A stretch of DNA of 64,000 nucleotides from Cyanophora paradoxa (GCA_004431415.1 QPMI01000621.1:62001-126000), one strand, 5' to 3'. Positions 40,301-50,257 are shown, numbered from the stretch's first letter. Program-made: numbers and translations. Notes: generated by a model from the sequence alone, not told the origin.

Positions 40301-42850
40301 AGCTCCCCGTCGGAGAGGCCCTTGTCCCATGCACGCTCAATGGGCAGGGCCCGGCAACGCGTGAGTTGCCGCACCTCTACGTCGAGCCGTCGCCGGAGTC
40401 CCCGCAAGCCTTGGGCGTACTCTGTCCTTACCAGCTGCATAATCACCCCGGAGACAAAATGTTTCACGTGCGGTTGTGCAATCCTGGCCGGCAGCCGGTT
40501 ACCCTGCCGCTAGGAACGGTAGTAGCGGTCGCTTCGGCGGTTGCCCTGCCGCCTGGTGATTTTGAGTACGAACCTGAGCAGATGCCTTGTAGTGCACGCG
40601 CATTGACAGACCTCTTGATTCGCCGGCTGCGAATCGTGCCTGCCAAACGCCGCACTGGGCTCCGCCACTTTAATAGAAAAGCACGCATGCTTGGCGCGGC
40701 ATATGAGCCCGCCAAAGACGTCGAGAAAATCATCTCCACCCTACGTTCAGTCGTAGATGAGGCAGAAAAGCAGCGCGCACTGGCCAGTGCACCGCCGCTC
40801 GCTGAACCTGCCGACCCACCCCGAGCACCGCTCTACAACGTCGACGATCTAGTCGTGACGTTCGGCGAGCTGCCCTTCGATGCAACCGACCGGGCGTTGC
40901 AGGACACGGATGCTATGAGCATCATTAGCTTCGACGACGATGCTATGAGCACGTCGTCACGCAGCGTGTCCCCAACGCCAGCCCCGATCACAGGCCCTAC
41001 GGTCGACGAATTCGTCGCCGCGGTCGAGGCGGTGTCCGTCCCCAAAGACGCCACCCTGCGCTCGACCTTCCCCGGCCTCTCCGAGACAGCAGAGCGCGAC
41101 TTGCTCAACGCAGTCCGCGCCATGCGTGGCGACGTTACGGTCCGCAAGGCCGCACCGCTCGCCGACGCCGAAGCCCCAACACAGGCGGTGGTCACCGCCT
41201 CGCTCTCGGCCCGACCCGACGCGCCGCCCCCGACGACTGCAGAGCCCGACGCGAAGCCCGCTGAGGCACCGCGGCCGGTGCCTAATGCAGAGGAGGAGTG
41301 GCAAGAGCTGCTGAAGAAAATCCCTGAGCTCGGCTCTCACCCGTCAATCACGACGGCGCAGAAAGCCGAGCTTCACGCGCTGCTGCGGCGCTACAAGGAT
41401 GTCTTCGCAGACAAGGTCGAGGCCACAGAGGGCACCAGCAATCTGCTCTATTACGAGCATGTGATTAAACTCACGTCTCGCCTCCTGGTGTTCACGCCCC
41501 CGCGGCGTATGAACCCGCACGCCGAGGAACACGCTCGCAAGGAAATTCAGAAACTCCTTGAGCTCGGGCTGATTGAGCCCTCCCAAGCGGCATACGGCTC
41601 GCCAGTGGTGCTAGCTCCTAAAAAGGACGGCACCTGGCGTTTCTGTGTCGACTACCGGAGGCTGAATCAGATCACCGAGCGGGACGTGTTCCCCCTACCC
41701 CGCATCGACGACCAGCTCGAACGCCTCCGCGGCTCGATGGTCTTCTCGACTGCCGACGCGACGGCCGGCTTCTGGCAGTTGCCTCTGCACCCCGGCTCAC
41801 GAGCTTACACTGCATTCGTGGTCCCGTGGGGCCACTTCCAGTGGAAAGTTACGCCGTTTGGGGTCACCAATGGGCCCGCGGCCTTCTCCCGCGCGATCAC
41901 TGCGATCTTAGGCCCCTTACTGACCACCTGCGTCGTCGCGTACATCGACGATATCACGGTCTTCTCACCGTCCATCGATCAGCACCTTCTAGACTTGAAG
42001 GCGCTCTTCGAGACGATCTCTAAGGCGAACCTGCGCCTGAAGCCGTCGAAATGCCGCTTCTGCGTGCCTGAGATCGACCTTCTCGGCCACCGCATCTCCG
42101 CCGAAGGGATCCGCCAGGACCCTGCGAAGACCAAGGTGATCACGGACTGGCAGACGCCGAAGAACGCGGACGAGCTCCGCTCGTTCCTCGGCCTCGCCGG
42201 CTACTACCGCCGCTTTGTTGAGAACTTCTCCAAAGTGGTGCACGCCATGCAGCGCCTTCTATTGAAGGACGCCGTCTGGAGTTGGCCAGAGGACGGCCCC
42301 GCCGACCGTGCCTTTAAGGAGCTGAAAGAACTCCTGGGCCGCGATATTATATTGCGGTTCCCGGACTTCTCAAAGCCCTTCATTCTCCAGACGGACGCCA
42401 GCACCTACGCTATCGGCGCGATTCTGAGCCAGGCCGACGACAAAGGCGTCGAGCGGCCGCTCGCGTTCATCAGCCGCACGCTGCTGCCGGCTGAGATGAA
42501 CTACTCCGCTACGGAGCTGGAGTGCCTCGCAGTAGTCTGGGCCATTAAGTATTGGCGCCACTATCTGCTGGGCGGCCCCCAGTTCCTGGTGCGGACCGAC
42601 CACCACGCCCTCCAGTGGCTGAAGACGCTGGACCCGACGACGGGTCGCCTCGGTCGCTGGTCCCTGCTCTTGCAGGCCTACGACTTTGAGATCGTCTACC
42701 GCCCCGGCAAGCAGAATGGGGGTCCTGACGCGTGCTCGCGTCTCCCCAAGGACCACCCCGTCTGGCAGCCAGGCGGTGCAGACGGTTCCTCGTCCAAGGC
42801 TCGCTCCCAGGAGAACCCCACCAATTGCGCGCCCTCTTCTTTCCTTCCCC
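40255..42850 (+). pseudogene. Retroelement reverse transcriptase and RNase H, cut by element 2
   Basis: The frame is open from before 40261. RT motifs: TWRFCVDYRRLNQIT (about genomic 41632-41676), ADATAGFWQLPL, FGVTNGPAAF and the catalytic YIDD at 41941-41952. RNase H follows with QTDAS (42388-42402), SATELECLAVVWA and TDHHAL. The sequence is of the Ty3/Gypsy type. After RNase H (PGKQNGGPDACSR) about 30 codons remain before the base composition switches near 42850; the frame then stops at 42867 inside viral DNA. An integrase domain would be expected next and may lie beyond the right end of element 2. Confidence 0.88.
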
Positions 42851-43210
42851 ACTACCATTCTCAGTAAGCCCATTATCCATTTTCAAATTTCTCAGTAAGG
42901 CTCAGTAACAAATTATAAAATAGCACTGTATTTTTCAAACATCTAACCTCTCCTTACTGGAACCAATCACGAAACCCTTTCATTCTTCATTTTTCTAATT
43001 ACTTACCATTCTCAGTAAGCCCTAAAACCCTCTCTCGATATCTCAGTAAGGACAGTAAGACCCTTATTTTTACAAAATGTTCCCAATCGTTTCCAAACTG
43101 TTTTCAGTTACCCAAATTGAAAAATCAAGGTGAGCCCCACCGATAGCTGTAATCACCATAAAAAATGCGTTGATCCCCACTTAAAGATTTCCCGCTATTA
43201 AGCTATAAAG
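42851..43210. repeat. Left end of element 2: repeats, no gene
   Basis: TACCATTCTCAGTAAGCC occurs at 42853-42870 and 43004-43021, and CTCAGTAAG(G) also near 42891 and 43041, with an inverted CCTTACTG at about 42952. The stretch is probably part of a TIR whose partner is outside the window. No open frame is supported. Confidence 0.6.
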
Positions 43211-43534
43211 ATGCCGAGCAATCAACTCCCACTACCCAAACGTAAGCAATGCACTATCTGCAAAGTAGATAGACCTGCATCGTGTTTTGGTTTGCGTAAA
43301 TTAAAAACTGGTAATGTCACATTAAATCCGCGATGCATCGAATGCGACCGTGACTATCACGTTGACCTGTATCACAATGTCTTAAAAACGCGTCCGAAAA
43401 TCGAAGTGCAATCGAAGATATGCTCGCACTGCAAGATTGAGAAGCTTGCAAGTGAGTTTAATAAAAGACAAAGAACGAAGGATGGTCTCAACTATCAATG
43501 CCGAGAGTGTTATAGCAAAACTCGTAAGAGTTAA
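43211..43534 (+). CDS. Zinc-finger protein with two CxxC...CxxC units
   Basis: 107 residues. Two similar units: KQCTICKVDRPASCFGLRK...CIECD, and KICSHCKIEKLASEF...DGLNYQCRECY. The K.C..C...K....F......DGL...CR.C pattern is common in algal-virus proteins and in zinc regions of HNH-type nucleases, but no HNH catalytic core is present. Nucleic-acid binding is likely. It is the first gene inside the left end. Confidence 0.65.
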   Translation: MPSNQLPLPKRKQCTICKVDRPASCFGLRKLKTGNVTLNPRCIECDRDYHVDLYHNVLKTRPKIEVQSKICSHCKIEKLASEFNKRQRTKDGLNYQCRECYSKTRKS

Positions 43535-43573
43535 ACCGAATTTCATTTTATATTTTTTAAAGCGAGTATGTGC

Positions 43574-43714
43574 ATGAGCAAGCATGCCGAAAATGCCCAC
43601 CTGCACAAACTCGCGACTTCAATCGAAATGTTCCATTTAATGCACTGGAACCACTCGCGCCCCGCCCACTATGCAAGATACATGCGAACAACATGCATGA
43701 TCTATGAAAAATGA
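43574..43714 (+). CDS. Possible 46-residue His-rich protein
   Basis: A short open frame from ATG 43574 to TGA 43712-43714 in the 217-bp gap between two genes. It encodes a His/Met-rich peptide (SIEMFHLMHWNHSRPAHYAR). No homologue is recognised; a stretch of this size can occur by chance. Confidence 0.2.
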   Translation: MSKHAENAHLHKLATSIEMFHLMHWNHSRPAHYARYMRTTCMIYEK

Positions 43715-43751
43715 TAAAATGAACAGGGTAAAAATATCGACTTAAATAATA

Positions 43752-44144
43752 ATGGATTCCCGATACCGCGGCTACCACGTTATGCTCGACTATATAACCG
43801 ACCCGTTCACCGAGTCCCCGGAGGCATGCGCCGAGTGGATCACAGCAAACCTATCGCAATATATCACAGATCGCAATATGCGCATTGTGCACCAGCACAC
43901 CTGCATTTTCGATGGCTCTATTTCCCCTCCCGGTTTCGCGATCGGCTTTCTGTTAGATGAGTCGCATGCGACGGCTCACTCTTACAGCGACCAGGGGCTA
44001 TTAGCGATCGATATCTTTACATGCGGCTCAAATGCCGAAGCGAAGACAATGGGTATAGCACGGGACATTAACGATCTCATACAAGAAAGGCTAAAAGTTC
44101 GAAAGTGGGACTTACAGGTCGAGCAAAGGTTCCCAATTTCATAA
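43752..44144 (+). CDS. speD: S-adenosylmethionine decarboxylase (SpeD-like)
   Basis: 130 residues, the usual size of the small bacterial/archaeal class of AdoMet decarboxylase proenzymes. LDESHATAHSY at 68-78 and LAIDIFTCG at 84-92 match the family. Ser71, His76 and Cys91 have the spacing (5 and 15) of the Ser63/His68/Cys83 triad of the Thermotoga enzyme, and Glu70-Ser71 is the expected self-cleavage bond giving the pyruvoyl group. The family makes decarboxylated AdoMet for spermidine synthesis; some phage relatives act on arginine or ornithine instead, so the substrate is open. It starts at ATG 43752 after an AT-rich leader. A metabolic gene in a PLV is unusual. Confidence 0.82.
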   Translation: MDSRYRGYHVMLDYITDPFTESPEACAEWITANLSQYITDRNMRIVHQHTCIFDGSISPPGFAIGFLLDESHATAHSYSDQGLLAIDIFTCGSNAEAKTMGIARDINDLIQERLKVRKWDLQVEQRFPIS

Positions 44145-44169
44145 AAAATGAAAAAAGCGACATATACAT

Positions 44170-44484
44170 TTAATGTTCCTTGATCGGAAACTTGCCCATT
44201 AGTGGGTGATCGAGACCCATGACATACCAGCATCGCATAACGGGATCCCAGCGGGCTCTCTCAGCCTTCGCTTGATCCTTAAATTCATAAGGAATATCGA
44301 GGTAAACCTTCACGTTTCTTTGATACACTTGCTCATAGCTTAGAGTTTTGAACTGAGAGCATAGGGGGTGATCTTTCTTCGTGACATACCAGCATGAATT
44401 CTCACGATCCCACTTTCCACCGAGGGATTTCGCAACGTCTTTTTTATCATAGGGAATATCAACATAATACTTTTCACCCTCCAT
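44170..44484 (-). CDS. Tandem DUF5710 protein
   Basis: 104 residues made of two copies of the DUF5710 pattern: YYVDIPYDKKDVAKSLGGKWD...CWYV and VYLDIPYEFKDQAKAERARWD...CWYV. The domain is found in phage, plasmid and mobile-element proteins, often with primases or nucleases; its function is not established. The coding-strand motif TATTTTCTCCGG lies 13 bp before the start, which suggests early expression. Confidence 0.75.
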   Translation of the reverse strand: MEGEKYYVDIPYDKKDVAKSLGGKWDRENSCWYVTKKDHPLCSQFKTLSYEQVYQRNVKVYLDIPYEFKDQAKAERARWDPVMRCWYVMGLDHPLMGKFPIKEH

Positions 44485-44497
44485 CTCTTTTATATTT

Positions 44498-44517
44498 ACC
44501 GGAGAAAATAATTTCGG
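44498..44517 (-). promoter_or_regulatory. Early-type promoter motif, copy 1
   Basis: On the plus strand CCGGAGAAAATAATTTCGG, 13 bp before the DUF5710 start. It is one of four copies in element 2, all upstream of minus-strand non-capsid genes. Confidence 0.6.
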
Positions 44518-44523
44518 GGTTTG

Positions 44524-45906
44524 TTATGAACGAGATGACCGAAGAATGCGCGTAGTAGGGGCTGTATAGCTTGCGCTCTGATTCTTGAATGATTTATACC
44601 ACCGCTGACTGTTTACCTCTGAGAGCTTCTCAGTGCCGGCAATCGTTAATTTCGCGAGCTCTCTAAGCGCCCTCTTAGTCTTCTCCGCGCGATCTTCCAA
44701 TAATGCGCCTTTCGGAACACTTGCGGCGACATCTATGCCTTCTTTTTGAACCTGCCGGATAGAAGCGGCTTCCATTTCGGCTGCTTTGATTGCGTTGCCT
44801 GATGGTTCCACCACAGCTTCGACCTCTGTAATGATCTGCAATTCGTGCGGCTTAAAAAGCTTCGGCATTACGTTCCCCGCTGCATCTTGCACCTCTATCG
44901 CGTTTCCTCTCCTTTTCGCAATTTTGTAGACCTCTCGGCTATACCTTTGGGTCGCTCCTTTATCAAACTTTGATCTCGGCAATAATACACGGACGTGGAG
45001 ACCCGGCTTAAAGTCGCTGAATATATCCTTTACGATTGTGTTCTTCTTTGAAATAATAGCCGCTCGGATCCGCTCCATATCAGAAAGCTTAACATCTGCG
45101 GGTTTCATTCCTATGGTTCTGTGAATGGTGTTATTATAATTGAAAACGAAGTCGTCCAATTTGTCCATGAATCGAACTGTATTATAAGCGACACAGTAAT
45201 TGTTTATCATCGTTTTTAAGGTCAAATGAAAGCGATTCATTATTCCCAGAGAAGTGTGATCTCCGACCTGTTTAAAGCGGTGTTCTATTCCATTATTTTT
45301 AACGACCTCCTGAAACTCCTTCGCGATGAATTCCGAACCGTTATCTGTCTCCAATCGAATCATCGGAGCCGGGAGCTCTGTGAGCATCTCCGCAAAAGCG
45401 GCGGCAACACTTGCGCCCTCCTTATTCTTTAACTTCTTGGCATATGCTTTTCGGCTTGTCATCTCGATGAGAGTAAGGACTGCAATGTAGCCGGAATTAT
45501 AATTGCCATATGAGAGATAAAAGATGAGATCTGCTTGGTAGCACCACGGCGGGGCTGTGATGGGAATAAAAGCGGTTTGGGTCGGTGCGGGGGGCTTCTT
45601 GTTGATCTGCATAAATTCTTGTTTCGCTGCGACATCTTGCACTTCTTTCAATGTGAGGGTCTTGTCCTCTTTTCTCAGTTCTTCGTATATTGCGGATGGG
45701 TTCTTAAAACCTGTCTTCGGGTCATACATGCGTCGCACGATCTTAGAGGACGGGTTCGCAATGCTAAAAGGAACATCTCCTAATAAATTTGATTTTGCTT
45801 GGCGTTTTGTAATTTTTTGGGGGACTTGCTCAGTCTCAGGAACCGCGATAGGTAGTATGGTAGTCTCCGTCTCCTCGCCCGCTACCCTTCTGACGATCCG
45901 TGACAT
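44524..45906 (-). CDS. rve integrase with Asn at the third catalytic position
   Basis: 460 residues. Core residues: Asp126 (YQADLIFY), Asp188 (LETDNGSEF), and at the expected Glu site Asn224 (LGIMNRFHLTLK), with 35 residues between the second and third. A C-terminal basic SH3-like part follows (FKPGLHVRVLLPRSKFDKG). It is homologous to the element 1 integrase, which keeps Glu. The surrounding NRF/ERF context aligns, so Asn is not a local misread by a single base. Either this subfamily uses a different residue or the enzyme is dead. It lies 19 bp after the polymerase-fusion stop. Confidence 0.85.
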   Translation of the reverse strand: MSRIVRRVAGEETETTILPIAVPETEQVPQKITKRQAKSNLLGDVPFSIANPSSKIVRRMYDPKTGFKNPSAIYEELRKEDKTLTLKEVQDVAAKQEFMQINKKPPAPTQTAFIPITAPPWCYQADLIFYLSYGNYNSGYIAVLTLIEMTSRKAYAKKLKNKEGASVAAAFAEMLTELPAPMIRLETDNGSEFIAKEFQEVVKNNGIEHRFKQVGDHTSLGIMNRFHLTLKTMINNYCVAYNTVRFMDKLDDFVFNYNNTIHRTIGMKPADVKLSDMERIRAAIISKKNTIVKDIFSDFKPGLHVRVLLPRSKFDKGATQRYSREVYKIAKRRGNAIEVQDAAGNVMPKLFKPHELQIITEVEAVVEPSGNAIKAAEMEAASIRQVQKEGIDVAASVPKGALLEDRAEKTKRALRELAKLTIAGTEKLSEVNSQRWYKSFKNQSASYTAPTTRILRSSRS

Positions 45907-45925
45907 TTCTTCTAATTAAACCTGT

Positions 45926-48900
45926 TTATTTTTTGCTGCAATTGCACCCGTGATGCGCGAGTTGACAATTGTCTTTAAGATGTGGGCGCCTGTTGTTTAT
46001 GCGATCCACGACGAGCCTGTAATTCGGATCTTGCGGATCAATCGGAATCGGAAGGGAACAGATCGCACATGCGCCCTTCTGTTGCTTCTTGCGCTCTAAT
46101 ATCCACTCCGGCGTAATATAATCCGCCTCGTCGAAATCGCGCCCGGCGCGCTGATCCTGGCATTTATAACCGCGGATCTTCGTTTTCAGATATTCGATGT
46201 AGTCGCTCTTTCCTTGGAACTTGTGAATCGGTGTATAAATCAGCACAGTGGACAGATCGCGGTTACGAGTGAGAGCGGTATAGAACCATTCGCGAGTGGT
46301 ATAGCGGAACGTAGCCTCACAAATGACAATGCCCGAATCAAGTGTGAGACCTTGCGTTGAATGACCTGTTCCTGCATAAGGGAGAGAAAAATGTTCTAAC
46401 ATCGCGCACGGAACCTCGAACGTGACGCCATCGAAAACGTCAGTTAATGTGACCATTTGCTTGGTGATTTTGGTGATTCGATAGGTGTAATTTGTGTATG
46501 CATTAATAGACTCACCCTCAGACCGCGAAATGCGTAGATACCTGCGACAAACGACTTCCAGACCCTTGTAGAATTTGATTCCGTTGACCTCTACGGTTGC
46601 AATATTTACTTTTCGTCTATCGTGCATCAGTTTGTTATAGGCTAAGGTCATTTCGTTTCTGTAAGCGATGCCAAAGTAGCCGTCGGGAATAGCGTTAAGA
46701 TCATTAATTGTCGGTAAGCCGTATTTCGAGATAATCTGTGCGGCTTCGAGTCCGTTTTCGAAGAGATCCTCTTTAATCGCCCGAATTAATTCACGGTCTG
46801 TCTCCTTCTTGTGCCGCTTGTTAATGCGTAGACTCAGGACGTTAGGGAACATGCTCTGCACAGCGCGCTTATAGTAGCCCTTGCGATCAGAAACCGATAG
46901 CTCATCATTAATCGGTTCGTTCTGATAGGTATCGCCATTAGCCAAATATTTGATATCCGGATAGCGATCGATAAACGACTTGATCTTAGCGAGATCTTTT
47001 ACAGAATACGCGAATATCTCGTCGAACATAATGTGGCTGAACTCGGAGACAAACGCCCTCTGGTCTTTTTCGCTCATAGCCTCTTCGTAGGTCTGATCAT
47101 TTGAGACACGGATCCCGAGAACATTATACAAAGTGCGAACGGTAATATTCTCGATTCCGCGGACTTTGAGAGAGTCCCTCAGCTCTGCGCACTGTTTGTT
47201 ATAGGGGCAAATGACTAAGCAATTTGACTTTTGAGAGGCAAAGCAATTAATACCGAGGGTCGACTTTCCACTTCCGGGCATGTCAGCAAGGACAAGCATA
47301 CGATTATGGAGCTCCGCAACCCAATTAAAGCACTCCGGATTAAATTCGTCCCTCAGCGAGAACCGGTTAATGAGTGTGTCGGGATCCTGAAATTCGAGAG
47401 TTACACCCCGTGGTGGGCGGAGTGCATTCTCAGGGCATCTTTTCCCGGGAATATAGCTGAATTTGCCCATGTTCTCAAACGCATTTCGGTCGAACTCTTT
47501 CTTACTTGTCCATGAACCTTCGATATATAGGCAATCCGTTCTGATCCCGGCAACCTTGTGCCCGCGCGCTGTCAGGCGCTTGTATTGCGCAAACATATTA
47601 GCACGGTTACGATCGTAAATATGAAAGTGGATAGGAAGGAATCCGTTAACGAGCTCGCGGTGGGAGCTGATCTTAACGAAATAGATGTGACCTTCGAATT
47701 CGCTAAGAGTTTTGACACGTTTCGAATTCTTAGGATTGAAAGTAAACACCTCTACTGTTCCTCCGCATTCTTGGGCGAACCTCTCAGCCTCGGCACGGTT
47801 GTAGAACATTTTCGTGGATGTTTGCGAGTCTTGGAATTTGCCGAGCATTCCGATCTCTTTCACTAAAATGTGTTTCTTGTCCGTGGTTTGAATGTCACTT
47901 GAAAGCACTTTCTTCATCTCAGCGATCGACGTATTGGGCACCAAATGCGAAGGCTCCGCGACCGCGATAATCTCTATCTTGTCCTTTACGTCCGCCCAAT
48001 GCATGGAGAGAGTGTAGCCTGTCATGAAATTATAACAGCGACCACTCACGGAAAATGCGCGATCCAGAATAATTTCGATTCCATCAATCTTGCGAGACAT
48101 GGCGGCATCATAATCTACATCCTCATCATCGGCGAAAGTCGCTTGCTCTCTCTCAAACGCAACAACACGCACGTAGTAGATCGCGTATTCGAGAATATCG
48201 CTTCCCGCTTTAAAGGGAACGAAGTCATCGAATACATTGTATTTCGGAAGATATTGCATGCCTTTTAGAATCGAAGGGTAGCACTTCGCCATATCGACAG
48301 CTGTGTAGGTGGCTTTCGGGTTCGGCTTATAGAAAAAGCCGCTTAGTGCGGATCGCTTGTAGTGCGTGAGAATTTCGCGCATGTTCGGGCTGTAATGTGA
48401 GATATTCGTCGCATTTAGTAGCGACTCGCGGAACCCCTTACCGATTTCACAGACCTTATTATAATACTCCTCTGTTTCGAAATCTTGCTCAATAAAGTGG
48501 TCGGTTGTGCGTGGATCTTTGATAGAGAACATCGAGCCATTAGCTTTGAATGTGATGCTGTCGATCTGTTTCGATGGTGTTAGCTTCACAGCGGGCTCAT
48601 ATCGCATTTTCAGGAACGTAAATAGAAGACCTTCCAGACCTTCGCGCCCAGTATAAAGAATGCGGATGAAACTGCGCTCGTCGGGCGATAGTTTAAGTTG
48701 CGTGATCTTTAACAAATCCTTGGATGTGTGCGCGAAGATATCGTGAGTAAGACACGTCGGAATTTTATAGAGTGCTAACGAAGAGGTCGACTTAGGAACA
48801 TGATTATCGCGCTCTTCGACCTCCATCTTCGCCATGCGCATTTCGAGCGACTTGATGTTATCGTTGAATATATAGATGTGCTTGTTGTGAATCATAAAGT

Positions 48901-50176
48901 GAATATTGCGGGGAAAGATGTTTTTGTTAATTGATTCCGCCGCGAATTTGTGTATTAACTTTCCGTCGACATCAAAGACGCGGAAGCCTGTCTGAATTCT
49001 CTTACAGAATTTCTCGATATGGCGGAGGGTGAGAGCCAGAGAGTCGCCAGGTGTGCGTTCGCGACCGTGAAAGAATTTATAGAGACCGTCGTAGGACATA
49101 GTTAAGTCAGTATATCGCGGTTTTGGCGCGTCCTGACACTTCTTAATGGACGCTCCCCATGTGGAGATGATCATATCGTATCCGCAAGCGTTAGATGTAG
49201 ATGATTTGGGAAGCTCAATAACATCTTCGAACTCAGACGCGTTTGGATTTAATGTGTAGTCTGTGAATTTGCTCATAATCGCGGTGCATCGCATACTGTC
49301 CATTAGCTCATCATCCAGGAACTCATAGCGATTGCCAGGGATAGCACCGGCTCCGTCATCTTCGACACCTTCGTCCCCATCGATCACGACCTCATGAACA
49401 GTTATAAAGGCATCATCGACACTGCCGCCAAAATCATCGAAACCTTTGCGTAGTTTTTTCTGTTCCTCGGTTGGTGGTGTCTTAAAGAAGAACATCTCGT
49501 ATGCTTGTCCGAAAGTTCCCAGACGAATCTTCAATTCATCGTAGTTTTCGAGTAAATCGAAGATTGAATCTCTCTCTTCCGAATAATAACGATTTTGAGC
49601 GGTGAGAATTCCATACACTCTATCGATTTTTGCCAGAGCAAAGCTTCGCAACACACTCACCGAAACTGTCTCTCTTATATTGCGGTAGGTGACAAAGGAA
49701 CTGTCTGGTATATTTAATTCGGGAATTCCGGGAATAACAATTACCTCCGAAGACCGAGCACCGGATCCAGGTCCCCATAGCTTGAACGTAATTGTTGCGA
49801 GAGTTTCCGGATCGTATGCGGCGATTGGATCGAGAATAGTGCGTTTAATCGCATCCTCTACCGCTTTTAGTTTACCTCTCTGCTGCTTCGCTTCGAGTTT
49901 CGCTTCTTTCGCCCGTTTCTGTTCTCGTTTGCGATCGAAGCGCTGTAAACGCTTCGCCTCTTGTTCTTTTTGCTTTTGCTTTTCTATATTAACTTGGGTG
50001 CGAGCGGCGCGCTTCTCTTTCCGCTCTGCCCTGCGGAAAACGCGGGGATTAATGATTCCATTCAGAGTGTCCCGAATGTCGATCAGCGTTTGGAGCTTGG
50101 GCTTCCGATTCATTGTGTTGTGCATCGCCCAATGCGCCTGTTCTTCGGTTAGCAAATCCTGACTCAATCCCTGCAT
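45926..50176 (-). CDS. DNA polymerase B - SF1 helicase - HNH-like zinc domain fusion
   Basis: 1416 residues. Residues 45-115 are a basic Lys/Glu-rich coiled coil. A divergent polymerase B follows, with motif A AVDMAKCYPSI (626-636), a motif B-like KEIGMLGKF (773-781) and a motif C-like GIRTDCLYIE (877-886); I find no clear exonuclease motifs. An SF1 helicase spans about 960-1310: Walker A MPGSGKST (966-973), Walker B IMFDEIF (1049-1055), TGHSTQGLTLD (1270-1280) and YTALTRNRD (1299-1307). The last 60 residues resemble an HNH/zinc domain (CAIC, VVDRINNRRPHLKDNCQLAH, CNC). The protein would combine synthesis, unwinding and cutting. The start is uncertain (see the upstream frame at 50177-50247). 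Confidence 0.8.
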   Translation of the reverse strand: MQGLSQDLLTEEQAHWAMHNTMNRKPKLQTLIDIRDTLNGIINPRVFRRAERKEKRAARTQVNIEKQKQKEQEAKRLQRFDRKREQKRAKEAKLEAKQQRGKLKAVEDAIKRTILDPIAAYDPETLATITFKLWGPGSGARSSEVIVIPGIPELNIPDSSFVTYRNIRETVSVSVLRSFALAKIDRVYGILTAQNRYYSEERDSIFDLLENYDELKIRLGTFGQAYEMFFFKTPPTEEQKKLRKGFDDFGGSVDDAFITVHEVVIDGDEGVEDDGAGAIPGNRYEFLDDELMDSMRCTAIMSKFTDYTLNPNASEFEDVIELPKSSTSNACGYDMIISTWGASIKKCQDAPKPRYTDLTMSYDGLYKFFHGRERTPGDSLALTLRHIEKFCKRIQTGFRVFDVDGKLIHKFAAESINKNIFPRNIHFMIHNKHIYIFNDNIKSLEMRMAKMEVEERDNHVPKSTSSLALYKIPTCLTHDIFAHTSKDLLKITQLKLSPDERSFIRILYTGREGLEGLLFTFLKMRYEPAVKLTPSKQIDSITFKANGSMFSIKDPRTTDHFIEQDFETEEYYNKVCEIGKGFRESLLNATNISHYSPNMREILTHYKRSALSGFFYKPNPKATYTAVDMAKCYPSILKGMQYLPKYNVFDDFVPFKAGSDILEYAIYYVRVVAFEREQATFADDEDVDYDAAMSRKIDGIEIILDRAFSVSGRCYNFMTGYTLSMHWADVKDKIEIIAVAEPSHLVPNTSIAEMKKVLSSDIQTTDKKHILVKEIGMLGKFQDSQTSTKMFYNRAEAERFAQECGGTVEVFTFNPKNSKRVKTLSEFEGHIYFVKISSHRELVNGFLPIHFHIYDRNRANMFAQYKRLTARGHKVAGIRTDCLYIEGSWTSKKEFDRNAFENMGKFSYIPGKRCPENALRPPRGVTLEFQDPDTLINRFSLRDEFNPECFNWVAELHNRMLVLADMPGSGKSTLGINCFASQKSNCLVICPYNKQCAELRDSLKVRGIENITVRTLYNVLGIRVSNDQTYEEAMSEKDQRAFVSEFSHIMFDEIFAYSVKDLAKIKSFIDRYPDIKYLANGDTYQNEPINDELSVSDRKGYYKRAVQSMFPNVLSLRINKRHKKETDRELIRAIKEDLFENGLEAAQIISKYGLPTINDLNAIPDGYFGIAYRNEMTLAYNKLMHDRRKVNIATVEVNGIKFYKGLEVVCRRYLRISRSEGESINAYTNYTYRITKITKQMVTLTDVFDGVTFEVPCAMLEHFSLPYAGTGHSTQGLTLDSGIVICEATFRYTTREWFYTALTRNRDLSTVLIYTPIHKFQGKSDYIEYLKTKIRGYKCQDQRAGRDFDEADYITPEWILERKKQQKGACAICSLPIPIDPQDPNYRLVVDRINNRRPHLKDNCQLAHHGCNCSKK

Positions 50177-50247
50177 AATGTATCCGATAATTCGTCCCGA
50201 ACATTGTTAGCGATTCTGTTGGTTGCGCGCGGCATCTCTATTAGTTC
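50177..50247 (-). other. Short frame upstream of the polymerase fusion
   Basis: An ATG about 11 bp downstream of the early motif opens a 23-codon frame that ends just inside the polymerase start, out of frame with it. In copies 1 and 3 the motif lies a similar 8-13 bp from the real start, so this ATG may be the true start followed by a one-base indel, or an upstream ORF that limits translation. Confidence 0.35.
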
Positions 50248-50257
50248 TTTTAAAATA

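Noticed and set aside
43574-43714. Member of the C-CC-EISD family
   Set aside because: A short IEMFHL resemblance only; the Cys pair and EISD motif are missing.
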